11,989 nucleotides of DNA from Candidatus Dormiibacterota bacterium (GCA_003135255.1 PLAX01000120.1:3438-15426), one strand, 5' to 3'. Positions 1-5,618 are shown, numbered from the stretch's first letter. Numbers and translations: made by a program. Notes: generated by a model not told the origin, from the sequence alone.

Positions 1-439
1 AGAGCACCACCCCGACCATCCACGTCTTGGCCCGTCCATCGCGCCAGCCGGCGCCCCAGTACTGGCCCCAGAGGTGCAGCACCATGAAGATGAAGAACAT
101 CTGCACCGACCAGAAATGGATGCTGTTGAAGAAGTGCCCGAGGTTGGAGGTGTGCCACCAGGCCGAGCCCATGAAGGCGAGGACGCACCCGCTCACCAGC
201 ACCCAGACCAGGGCCGCGATGGTCACGACGCCGAAGACGTACACCCAGGAGCCGACGAACGCCGGCTGGCGTGTGGGCAGCACCTCCTCGAGGGGGAGGC
301 GGCCCTCCAGGCGGCCGCGCAGCGCCGCGGTCCACCCCTTGTCTCGCACTGCCGGGGAACCCGTGGACGAGCTGCCGGGGGGGCCGGCGGCGGACGGGAG
401 AGGGCCCGGGCCCTCTCCCACGCCGCTCGCCTCACTCAT
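1..439 (-). CDS. Cytochrome b N-terminal domain (QcrB/PetB type), partial
   Basis: This is the first 146 residues of a cytochrome b of the bc1/b6f type, the quinol-oxidising membrane subunit of the respiratory complex that passes electrons to c-type cytochromes; the C-terminal part lies beyond the left edge. After a Gly/Pro/Ser-rich N-terminal extension of about 30 residues comes a charged amphipathic stretch, then a hydrophobic helix at about 62-90 and a second at about 109-127. His108 and His122 are exactly 14 residues apart in helix B, inside HFWSVQMFFIFMVLHLWGQYW-like sequence, which matches the first two haem ligands of the family; their partners would lie in helix D, off the window. The start is the ATG at 439, overlapping the stop of the upstream small gene as ATGAGTGA. 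No Shine-Dalgarno is visible, so translation is probably coupled. Family assignment is firm; bc1-like versus b6f-like is not resolved. Confidence 0.88.
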   Translation of the reverse strand, partial: MSEASGVGEGPGPLPSAAGPPGSSSTGSPAVRDKGWTAALRGRLEGRLPLEEVLPTRQPAFVGSWVYVFGVVTIAALVWVLVSGCVLAFMGSAWWHTSNLGHFFNSIHFWSVQMFFIFMVLHLWGQYWGAGWRDGRAKTWMVGVVL

Positions 440-587
440 CGTCGTCGTCCCGGTGCTTGGCGGCGTTGTGCGGGAAGGGTGCGATCAGCGCGACCACGAA
501 GAGCAGCACCATCGCCGCGATCAGGAGCAGGTTGGGCAGCGAGATGAGGATGAATCCCCAGTGCAGGTAGGGCGCCGGGCTGTTCAT
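432..587 (-). CDS. 51-residue single-span membrane protein upstream of cytochrome b
   Basis: A small protein of 51 residues starts at the ATG at 587, preceded by a clear GGAGGG ribosome binding site four bases upstream. It begins MNSPAPYLHW, continues with one strongly hydrophobic helix at about residues 11-37 (GFILISLPNLLLIAAMVLLF then VVALIAPF), and ends in a short, highly charged tail with Lys/Arg then four Asp and a Glu. Its stop overlaps the cytochrome b start by 8 nt, so the two are co-transcribed and probably translationally coupled. Topology is likely one transmembrane span with a charged cytoplasmic tail. I infer that it is a small accessory subunit of the cytochrome bc complex, comparable in size to the tiny subunits of b6f-type complexes, but I do not recognise a named family. 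It is real by RBS, overlap and hydrophobic pattern; its function is unproven. Confidence 0.78.
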   Translation of the reverse strand: MNSPAPYLHWGFILISLPNLLLIAAMVLLFVVALIAPFPHNAAKHRDDDDE

Positions 588-655
588 TGGTCCCTCCAGA
601 AGGTGAGCGGGGGCATCGGCCAGGGGTTCTACAGATATCGTCTCTCTGACCTTAC

Positions 656-684
656 AAGTTATGGGCCCCCGATCACATTGTCAT
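656..684 (-). promoter_or_regulatory. Candidate promoter of the cytochrome b operon
   Basis: On the minus strand ATGACA (684-679, five of six bases of the TTGACA -35 consensus) is followed after 17 bases by TAACTT (661-656, three of six of the -10 consensus). This would start transcription near 649 and give a leader of about 60 nt to the small membrane gene. The -35 lies inside the palindrome at 673-688, so a bound regulator could block or assist polymerase. The -10 is weak; an alternative lies in the TATCTGTAGA stretch further downstream. Confidence 0.3.
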
Positions 685-688
685 GTGA
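673..688. promoter_or_regulatory. 16-bp palindrome, possible operator
   Basis: TCACATTGTCATGTGA has perfect 6-bp inverted arms (TCACAT / ATGTGA) around a 4-base centre. It lies in the only markedly AT-rich intergenic stretch of the left part, overlapping the candidate -35 of the cytochrome operon. The symmetry and position suggest a dimeric regulator site. The half-sites occur in reverse order to the CRP consensus (TGTGA-N6-TCACA), so I do not assign it to CRP/FNR. Confidence 0.35.
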
Positions 689-767
689 CTTAGATCCCCA
701 GCCTGATTGGGACCGATGGCCATGGCCAGTGCCGGGGCGGCGGCGGACGATCCTCCTGGGGGATTGT

Positions 768-803
768 GAGACAGGCATCGAGATAGGCACCGAGATGGGC
801 ATT
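768..803 (+). repeat. Three tandem imperfect 12-bp repeats
   Basis: GAGACAGGCATC (768-779), GAGATAGGCACC (780-791) and GAGATGGGCATT (792-803) are head-to-tail copies of one 12-bp unit. The unit is a multiple of three, and in the frame of the ORF at 795 it reads ETGI-EIGT-EMGI. The ATG chosen for that ORF is inside the third copy and was created by the variation between copies. Confidence 0.75.
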
Positions 804-1094
804 ACGACTCCCGCGGACCGGCTCTTCCTCCTGCTCGACCCGCACACGCGGCGGGTGGTCGATCTCTGCACCGGCCCGACCGCGACCGGTGACTGCCCCG
901 CCTACCTCGCCGGTCAGCCCCTCACCTGCGCGGGGTCCCGGGTGGTGCCGGTCCGCCAGACGTCGGCCAACGGCCTGCCCTTCCTGGTGGACGAGTCTGA
1001 GGGGCCCCGCTGCCCTCTGGCCTGGATCGACGACGCTGAGCCGGAGGGGGACGCCGGCGGAGCGCTCGCGACGGGTGGGGACCCGGCGACCTGA
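795..1094 (+). CDS. Hypothetical 99-residue protein with four cysteines
   Basis: I do not recognise this family. The ORF encodes 99 residues: MGITTPADRLFLLLDPHTRR leads into a segment with Cys25, Cys34, Cys45 and Cys73 (LCTG, DCPAY, LTCAG, RCPLA), and the end is acidic and Gly/Ala-rich. About nine in ten codons end in G or C by hand count, like the recognised genes here, and the composition is not the Arg/Pro-rich kind produced by shadow frames. The frame stays open far upstream, but the region before about 768 looks non-coding or antisense to the cytochrome operon. The ATG at 795 is the first plausible start; GTG at 729 is an alternative that would include all of the 12-bp repeats. No good ribosome binding site precedes either. 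It converges with the helicase gene. The cysteine spacing could suggest metal binding or disulphides; that is speculation. Confidence 0.55.
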   Translation: MGITTPADRLFLLLDPHTRRVVDLCTGPTATGDCPAYLAGQPLTCAGSRVVPVRQTSANGLPFLVDESEGPRCPLAWIDDAEPEGDAGGALATGGDPAT

Positions 1095-1109
1095 TCCCGG
1101 CGTAACCCG

Positions 1110-1135
1110 CCTCCGAGAGCTCGGCCCCCCGGAGG
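1110..1135. other. Hairpin-forming sequence between convergent genes
   Basis: CCTCCG (1110-1115) and CGGAGG (1130-1135) are inverted, and an alternative internal hairpin CCGAGAGCTCGG occupies 1113-1124. The position between the ends of the 99-residue ORF and the helicase gene suits a bidirectional terminator. There is no T-tract on either strand, so at most it is a factor-assisted or weak terminator. Confidence 0.25.
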
Positions 1136-1168
1136 GAGATCGGAGCGTGACCCCGGCGACCCTCCGAC

Positions 1169-1207
1169 CCCGCCCCTACTGCTCCCGCCCCTACTGCTCC
1201 CGCCCCT
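1169..1207. repeat. 15-bp tandem duplication across the helicase stop codon
   Basis: The 15-bp unit CCCGCCCCTACTGCT occurs at 1169-1183 and 1184-1198, followed by a 9-bp partial copy at 1199-1207. Read on the minus strand in the helicase frame, each full unit gives GREQ plus a TAG stop, so the gene ends with one stop and then repeats the same four codons and stop in frame. Confidence 0.85.
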
Positions 1208-4085
1208 CGTCGCATACCATCCGGAACTCGCAATGGCCGCAGCGCCAGCTGCTCGGCCTGGGTGGGAAGTCGTGGGTGCGCCGAGCCTCGGCCAGTTCGC
1301 GCGCCGTGCTCTCCACCTGGAAGTGAAAGCGGCCCAGGGCGACGGAGTCGAACGTCATCCGGCTGACCTCGGCGGTCTGGAGCCAGTGCAGCTCGACCGT
1401 GGCCTCGTCGCTGTGCTGCTCGCGGGCGAGCGCCACCGCGTAGGCGCGGACCTGGAGGTCCTTGCGCAGCGACTCCTCCTCGCGCGGCGGCCCGGTCTTG
1501 TAGTCGATGACGACCTGCACCCCGCCCGGTCCGGCGTCGATGCGGTCGAATCGGCCGGTCACGTCACCGGCGCCCACCCCGAGGGTGAAGGGCTGCTCGA
1601 CCATGAGGGGCTCGGCGTCGCGCCACCCGGGTGAGGCTGCGTAGTGCCGGAGCTGGCTCTCGCCGAGGCTGCGTAGCTCGGCGTGGGCACCCTTGGGGCC
1701 CCGTGACGCCTCCCACGCCTCGGCCCACAGCCGGGCCGCCTCGTCGGGCCCGGCCTCGACCCCGGCCTGGCGCAGTGCCGCCAGCGCTTGGAGGACGGTG
1801 TGGACCAGGGTCCCGTACCAGCGCTGGGGCGAGGCCGGCACCGGCAGGCGGTAGATGCTGCGATAGGCGTAGCGGCGGGCGCAGTCCTTGAAGGCGGCGA
1901 GGTCGGAGACGGATGCGCGGATCGTCGCCGTCGGCAGGCCCGCCGCGGCTGCGGGCTGGCGGCGGGCGGGTGGCCGGCTGCCCTCGATGGTTCGCCGGGC
2001 CACCCATGCCGCTCCGTCCAGGGCGGCCAGGAAGGGGCTCGGGCGCTCGTCGCGGAAGGAGTGCGGGTAGCGCCGCGAATGGACCAGGACGAGGCGGTCG
2101 CGGGCCCGGGTCGCCGCCACGTAGAAGAGGCGGCGCTCCTCGTCCCGGCTCGCCTCCCCCTCCGGGGCGGGCTCCGGTACCAGCTCGTCGGGGAGGGTCA
2201 GGCGGGCGGGGAAGCCCCCCATCCCCGGCCACCGCTCTTCGGTGCAGCGTCCGAGAAAGACGACCGGCCACTCCAGGCCCTTGGCGGCGTGAGCGGTGAG
2301 CAGGCTGATCCCCACCGTCGTGGCCTCGACCGCCGCGATCTCGTCGGCGGCGTGGCTGCTGCGCAGGATCTCGAGGTAGCGGAGCGCCAGGGCCAGGCTG
2401 CGATCGTTGCTCCAGTCGGCGAAGCCCTCCAGCAGCTCGCCGAACTTGTTGAGGTTGGCTCCGATCTGAGCCCGGGCCAGGGGCTCGGCGTCATCCAGGA
2501 CCCCGAGGAACTCGCTTCCCTCGAGGGCGGCGTAGAAGACGTCGCGCACATCGTCGCGGGCGGCCTGGGCGTGGAGATCGACCAGGAGGTCGACCAGCCG
2601 GCGGGCGATCGCCAGGTCCTCCGCCCCCAGCTCCGGCAGCTCTCCTGCGATCACCGAGGCGAGTGGGAGATCGCGATCGCGGGCGGCCTGGCCGAGTGCG
2701 AGCCGGCCGGCGTTGCTCACCGCGAAGGAGGGAAGGTGCAGGCAGCGGAGGACCGCCTGGGAGTCGCCGGGGTCGTGGACGGCGCCCAGGAGTCCCATCA
2801 GATCCTTGATCTCGCGCCGCTGGAAGAATCCGCGGCCTCCGTGGACCACGTAGGCCACCCCCGCCTCCTGGAGGGCGCGGGTGGCCGCCTGCATGTCCTC
2901 GTGGCGCCGGAAGAGCCAGGCGATCCCGGCCGGGTCGGCTCCGGCGTCGATGAGGCGCCGGCACTCGGCGGCCACCTCCACGACCTCGCCGCGCTCGTCG
3001 GCGGCCCGCCACACCTCCACCTGACCACCGGCACCCCGGTCGGCGACCAGGTGCTTCTCGATGCGCGAGCCCGGGGGGGCCGCCCCGATGATGGCGCGGC
3101 TCGCCTCGACGATCTCCTCGTGGGACCGGTAGTTGCGGTCCAGGATCACCCGCTCGTGGGTCGGATGGATGCGGGCGAAGCGATCGAGGTTGGCGAGGGA
3201 CGCGCCCCGGAACTTGTAGATGGACTGGTCGTCGTCGGCGACGACCATGATGTCGCCGCGCTCCCCGGCCAGCACCTCGACCAGGCGGGCCTGCGCGTAG
3301 TTGGTGTCCTGGTACTCGTCCACCATCACGTGGTCGATGGCCCCGGCCACCGCCTCGCGGACGTCCGCGTGCTCGCGCAGCAGCCGCTCGGCGTAGAGGA
3401 TGGTGTCGTCGTGGTCGAGGACGGCCCGCTCCATGAAGGTCGCCTCCAGACGCCGGTAGACCTCGGCGCACTCACGGTGCCGGGTCAGCAGCTCGCGCTC
3501 CAGGCCGGCCCCGGCCCCGACGACGGCCAGGCGGGATTCGGCCCAGTCGGCGTAATCCTCGGGGGAGACCAGCTCCTGCTTGGCCTTCTCGATCACGTCC
3601 AGGATGGCGTCGACGAGGTCGTGGGAGCGCAGGGGGTTGTAGAGGGTGGTCGGGCGCAGCTCGCCGAGGATGCCGTCGACCACCAGCCACCGCTCCGCCT
3701 CGTCGGCGATCCGGAACGCCGGCGAGATCCCGAGTCGCCAGCCCCAGTGGCGCAGCACCCGCTGGGCGAAGGAGTGGTAGTTGAGGAGGGGCGGGTCCCC
3801 CTCGAAGGTGCCGTGGGCGCGTTCCACCCGGTCGCGCATCTCGGTCGCGGCCTTGCGGGTGTAGGTGAGCACCAGCAGGCGCTCCGCGGGCGTGCCCTCC
3901 CGGATCAGGCGGAGAAAGCGCTCGACTATGACCCGGGTCTTGCCCGAGCCTGGGCCCGCCAGCACCAGGCACGGCCCCTCGCCGTGCTCGACAGCTCGCC
4001 GCTGCGCCTCGTCCAGCGTCACGCGAAGGCCGCCGGCCGTCCCGTCCCCGGTGTCACCCGGCGCCTCCGGTGGGAAATCGAGCAT
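1191..4085 (-). CDS. UvrD/RecB-type ATP-dependent helicase fused to a PD-(D/E)XK nuclease
   Basis: A superfamily 1A helicase-nuclease of 964 residues. N-terminal motor: Gln28 (Q-motif-like DEAQRRAV), Walker A GPGSGKT (44-50), Walker B DEYQDT (256-261), motif III DDDQSIYKFRGAS (284-296), RNYRS (317-321), AAKGLEW (about 600) and the arginine-finger motif YVAATRARDRL (about 655). C-terminal nuclease: FKDCARRYAY (about 735), GTLVH, GRFDRID and IDYKTG (about 855-862), giving the H-D-D-x-K set, and CGHCEFRMVC at the end (Cys949, 952, 958). With the Cys near 735, these make the four ligands of an AddB/AdnAB/Cas4-like Fe-S cluster. The family unwinds and resects DNA ends for recombination. No partner subunit lies beside it. 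The start is the ATG at 4085, six bases after TATCAT, with no Shine-Dalgarno. It is divergent from rpsU. The exact subfamily (AdnA/AdnB-like or UvrD2-like) is not resolved. Confidence 0.92.
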   Translation of the reverse strand: MLDFPPEAPGDTGDGTAGGLRVTLDEAQRRAVEHGEGPCLVLAGPGSGKTRVIVERFLRLIREGTPAERLLVLTYTRKAATEMRDRVERAHGTFEGDPPLLNYHSFAQRVLRHWGWRLGISPAFRIADEAERWLVVDGILGELRPTTLYNPLRSHDLVDAILDVIEKAKQELVSPEDYADWAESRLAVVGAGAGLERELLTRHRECAEVYRRLEATFMERAVLDHDDTILYAERLLREHADVREAVAGAIDHVMVDEYQDTNYAQARLVEVLAGERGDIMVVADDDQSIYKFRGASLANLDRFARIHPTHERVILDRNYRSHEEIVEASRAIIGAAPPGSRIEKHLVADRGAGGQVEVWRAADERGEVVEVAAECRRLIDAGADPAGIAWLFRRHEDMQAATRALQEAGVAYVVHGGRGFFQRREIKDLMGLLGAVHDPGDSQAVLRCLHLPSFAVSNAGRLALGQAARDRDLPLASVIAGELPELGAEDLAIARRLVDLLVDLHAQAARDDVRDVFYAALEGSEFLGVLDDAEPLARAQIGANLNKFGELLEGFADWSNDRSLALALRYLEILRSSHAADEIAAVEATTVGISLLTAHAAKGLEWPVVFLGRCTEERWPGMGGFPARLTLPDELVPEPAPEGEASRDEERRLFYVAATRARDRLVLVHSRRYPHSFRDERPSPFLAALDGAAWVARRTIEGSRPPARRQPAAAAGLPTATIRASVSDLAAFKDCARRYAYRSIYRLPVPASPQRWYGTLVHTVLQALAALRQAGVEAGPDEAARLWAEAWEASRGPKGAHAELRSLGESQLRHYAASPGWRDAEPLMVEQPFTLGVGAGDVTGRFDRIDAGPGGVQVVIDYKTGPPREEESLRKDLQVRAYAVALAREQHSDEATVELHWLQTAEVSRMTFDSVALGRFHFQVESTARELAEARRTHDFPPRPSSWRCGHCEFRMVCDEGREQ

Positions 4086-4091
4086 CCGCCG

Positions 4092-4097
4092 ATGATA
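4092..4097 (-). promoter_or_regulatory. -10 element of the helicase-nuclease gene (leaderless)
   Basis: On the minus strand TATCAT (five of six of the TATAAT consensus) ends six bases before the ATG at 4085, so transcription would begin at or within a base or two of the start codon. There is no Shine-Dalgarno, consistent with a leaderless mRNA. The expected -35 position has no good TTGACA match. Confidence 0.42.
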
Positions 4098-4149
4098 CCT
4101 GATGATTCGTACATCTGTTTGTGGGCGGCCGCCGTCCAGCCGGAACGCC

Positions 4150-4158
4150 TGCTAGAGT
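4150..4158 (+). promoter_or_regulatory. Candidate extended -10 promoter of rpsU
   Basis: TGCTAGAGT has the TGn extension and a TAGAGT hexamer (four of six of TATAAT). A start near 4165 would give rpsU a leader of about 134 nt. No -35 with normal spacing is visible. A closely similar string, TGCTATAGA, precedes the last gene of the window. Confidence 0.35.
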
Positions 4159-4222
4159 GGTGCCTCCGTTCGGCCAGGGCTGGAGCCCGCGGCGAGCGCG
4201 GCGGCGGTGCCGACGTGCCCCC

Positions 4223-4239
4223 CGTCCCTTCGGTGGACG
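4223..4239 (+). promoter_or_regulatory. UUCG-tetraloop hairpin in the rpsU leader
   Basis: CGTCC-C-TTCG-G-T-GGACG can fold into a six-pair stem with one bulged U, closed by the stable C(UUCG)G tetraloop. It lies 42 nt upstream of the rpsU Shine-Dalgarno. It is visible in the sequence; a regulatory role is only inferred from the length and structure of the leader. Confidence 0.4.
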
Positions 4240-4280
4240 AGCGGTGTCCGCATGACTCAGGCCGCCGGTGGCGGCGCCGA

Positions 4281-4290
4281 GGAGGTGATC
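4281..4290 (+). promoter_or_regulatory. Perfect 10-nt extended Shine-Dalgarno of rpsU
   Basis: GGAGGTGATC is complementary over ten bases to the conserved 3' end of bacterial 16S rRNA. It ends eight bases before the GTG at 4299, which supports that start. The other starts in the window have a shorter site or none. Confidence 0.7.
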
Positions 4291-4298
4291 CCCCAACC

Positions 4299-4481
4299 GT
4301 GTCGGAGGTCAAGGTCCGCGAAGGCGAGACCTTCGAGAGTGCGCTGCGGCGTTTCAACAAGAAGATCAAGCAGAACGGCATTCTCTCGGAGGTCCGGCGC
4401 CGCGAGCACTACGAGAAGCCCTCGGTCCGCCGCAAGCGCAAGATGGTGGCCGCCCGGAAGCGCCGGGCGAAAGCCGGCTGA
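4299..4481 (+). CDS. rpsU: Small ribosomal subunit protein bS21
   Basis: A 60-residue basic protein that binds the 30S platform near the anti-Shine-Dalgarno helix and helps initiation. The sequence shows the family pattern throughout: VREGETFESALRRFNKKIKQ in the first half, then NGILSEVRRREHYEKPSVRR, and a Lys/Arg-rich tail RKRKMVAARKRRAKAG. Length is close to the usual 57-70. The GTG at 4299 is chosen because it follows a full-length Shine-Dalgarno and starts exactly at the conserved SEVKVREGE N-terminus; the upstream open frame is antisense to the helicase and not part of the gene. It is transcribed divergently from the helicase, with its own leader and a strong terminator, so it can be expressed as a single gene ahead of ybeY. 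bS21 is absent from most actinobacteria, which helps in placing the organism. Confidence 0.95.
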   Translation: MSEVKVREGETFESALRRFNKKIKQNGILSEVRRREHYEKPSVRRKRKMVAARKRRAKAG

Positions 4482-4502
4482 CGCCGTCATCACCAGATTC
4501 TC

Positions 4503-4533
4503 GGGCTCGCCCATGGCGAGCCCCTTTCTTTCT
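4503..4533 (+). terminator. Rho-independent terminator after rpsU
   Basis: GGGCTCGCC (4503-4511) and GGCGAGCCC (4515-4523) form a perfect nine-pair GC-rich stem with a three-base loop, followed directly by CTTTCTTTCT. It sits 21 bases after the rpsU stop and 19 bases before ybeY, so it should end or attenuate rpsU transcripts. It is the only clear intrinsic terminator in the window. Confidence 0.87.
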
Positions 4534-4552
4534 GCGCCACCATGAGTTCCCC

Positions 4553-4993
4553 ATGCGGGTGACCATCCACCGCTCGCCCACCCTCGACGCCGCGAGCCTG
4601 GCCCTGGTCCGCGACGGCCGGCTCGGCCCCCTGCTCCGCAGCAGTGGAGAGCTCCTCGGCGTGCCCGCCCGCGCCGGTCTGGCGGTGCGTCTGACCGACG
4701 ACCGGGAGCTGCGCCGGTTCAACCGAAGTCACGCCGGGGTGGACGCCGCGACCGACGTCCTCGCCTTTCCCGGCGACGGGCGTGAATGGGTGGGCGACGT
4801 GGCGATCTCGGTCGAGAGAGCACGTGCCCAGAGCCCCGCGGCTCCCGCCGAGGAGCTGCGTCTGCTGGCCGTCCACGGCCTGCTCCACTGCCTCGGTCAC
4901 GACCACGACGAGCCGGGGCGGGCGGCGGCGATGACCGCCGAGACCCGGCGGCTGCTCCCCGGGCAGGACGTGCCCGAGCTCACACCGCATTGA
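4553..4993 (+). CDS. ybeY: Endoribonuclease YbeY (16S rRNA 3' maturation, ribosome quality control)
   Basis: A 146-residue member of the UPF0054/YbeY metalloprotein family, a zinc-dependent single-strand endoribonuclease involved in 16S rRNA 3'-end processing and late-stage 70S quality control. The signature HGLLHCLGHDHDEP (about residues 105-118) carries the three zinc-binding histidines, and the preceding segment RFNRSHAGVDAATDVLAFP followed by GDVAIS is the usual strand region (NxxxRxxDxxTDVLSFP, GDIxIS). Length is normal. The start at ATG 4553 gives MRVTIHRSP, the typical N-terminus, but has no Shine-Dalgarno. It lies inside a tiny out-of-frame reading frame (ATG 4542 to TGA 4560-4562). 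It follows the rpsU terminator, so it needs read-through or its own unseen promoter. pth begins 13 bases downstream, and a shared transcript with pth and mfd is likely. Confidence 0.94.
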   Translation: MRVTIHRSPTLDAASLALVRDGRLGPLLRSSGELLGVPARAGLAVRLTDDRELRRFNRSHAGVDAATDVLAFPGDGREWVGDVAISVERARAQSPAAPAEELRLLAVHGLLHCLGHDHDEPGRAAAMTAETRRLLPGQDVPELTPH

Positions 4994-5006
4994 TGCCGCG
5001 AGAGCC

Positions 5007-5618
5007 ATGGCGACGCTGATCATCGGCCTGGGCAATCCCGGAGGCGAGTACGCCCGCACCCGGCACAACTGCGGGTGGATGGTCCTCGACGAGCTGGAGG
5101 GCCGGGGCCGGTTCGCCCGAGCGCGGCGCGAGGGGCCCGCCAAGGTGCGCGCCGGCACCGTCGACGGATTCGATGTCGTCCTCGCCCGCCCCACCACCTT
5201 CATGAATCTCAGCGGCCGAGCGGGGGCCCACCTTGTGCGCGCCCTCGGTGTACCGACCTCCGACGTGGTCGTGGTCCACGACGACGTCGACCTCCCCTTC
5301 GGCCGCCTCCGCCTCCGCCGCGGCGGCTCGGCGGGAGGCAATCGCGGCGTCCGCTCGCTGATCGAGTCGTGGCAGACGCCGGACTTCATCCGGGTCCGGG
5401 TCGGGATCGGGCGCCCCGCTGCCGGCGAGGACACCGTCGAGCACGTCCTGGATCCCTTCACGCTCGAGGAGCGGCAGCGGCTGCCCGCCATCCTCGATCG
5501 CGCCGCCGACGCGGTGGCCGCCATCGTGCGCGAGGGCCTGGAGCGGGCCATGAACGAGTACAACCGCCCTCTCCCGCCTGGACCGGAGGGGCCCGAGGCG
5601 CCGTCACCCGGTGATTGA
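5007..5618 (+). CDS. pth: Peptidyl-tRNA hydrolase
   Basis: A 203-residue Pth family enzyme that releases peptides from prematurely dissociated peptidyl-tRNA in the cytoplasm. Visible motifs are IIGLGNPGGEYARTRHN (Asn10 and catalytic His20), RPTTFMNLSG (61-70), the HDDVDLPFG loop (91-99) with its conserved Asp residues, VRVGIGRP, and VLDPFTLEE near the C-terminal lid. The loop that normally reads GGHNG reads GGNRG here (Asn112-Arg113), so two positions that usually contact substrate are changed. The C-terminus is extended by a Pro-rich tail. The start is the ATG at 5007, with only a weak GAGAG upstream; the family N-terminus fits exactly. It follows ybeY by 13 bases and overlaps mfd by 8 bases (GTGATTGA), so the three are probably one operon. 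Identity is firm despite the loop change. Confidence 0.95.
   Translation: MATLIIGLGNPGGEYARTRHNCGWMVLDELEGRGRFARARREGPAKVRAGTVDGFDVVLARPTTFMNLSGRAGAHLVRALGVPTSDVVVVHDDVDLPFGRLRLRRGGSAGGNRGVRSLIESWQTPDFIRVRVGIGRPAAGEDTVEHVLDPFTLEERQRLPAILDRAADAVAAIVREGLERAMNEYNRPLPPGPEGPEAPSPGD

Larger units (their letters stand above)
588..794. promoter_or_regulatory. Divergent regulatory region between the cytochrome operon and the orphan ORF
   Basis: About 200 bases without a convincing gene, visibly richer in A/T (especially 630-720) than the surrounding GC-rich sequence. It contains the ribosome binding site of the 51-residue gene (592-597, minus strand), a candidate minus-strand promoter, a 16-bp palindrome and, at its right end, most of a 12-bp tandem repeat. 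It would carry the outward promoters of the cytochrome operon and possibly of the ORF starting at 795. Confidence 0.5.

Noticed and set aside
673..688. Palindrome as a CRP/FNR site
   Set aside because: Half-site order is TCACA...TGTGA, the reverse of the CRP consensus, and FNR requires TTGAT...ATCAA. Kept only as an unassigned operator candidate.
27..794. Upstream part of the long plus-strand open frame ending at 1094
   Set aside because: It runs antisense to the cytochrome b and 51-residue genes and has Arg/Pro/Gln-rich, low-information composition. Only the part from about 768 or 795 looks coding.
1110..1135. Intrinsic terminator between convergent genes
   Set aside because: There are stems but no T-tract on either strand; listed only as a hairpin-forming sequence.
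1788..4298. Long plus-strand open frame ending in rpsU
   Set aside because: It is the mirror of the helicase gene in high-GC DNA; only the last 60 codons, after the Shine-Dalgarno, match a known protein (bS21).
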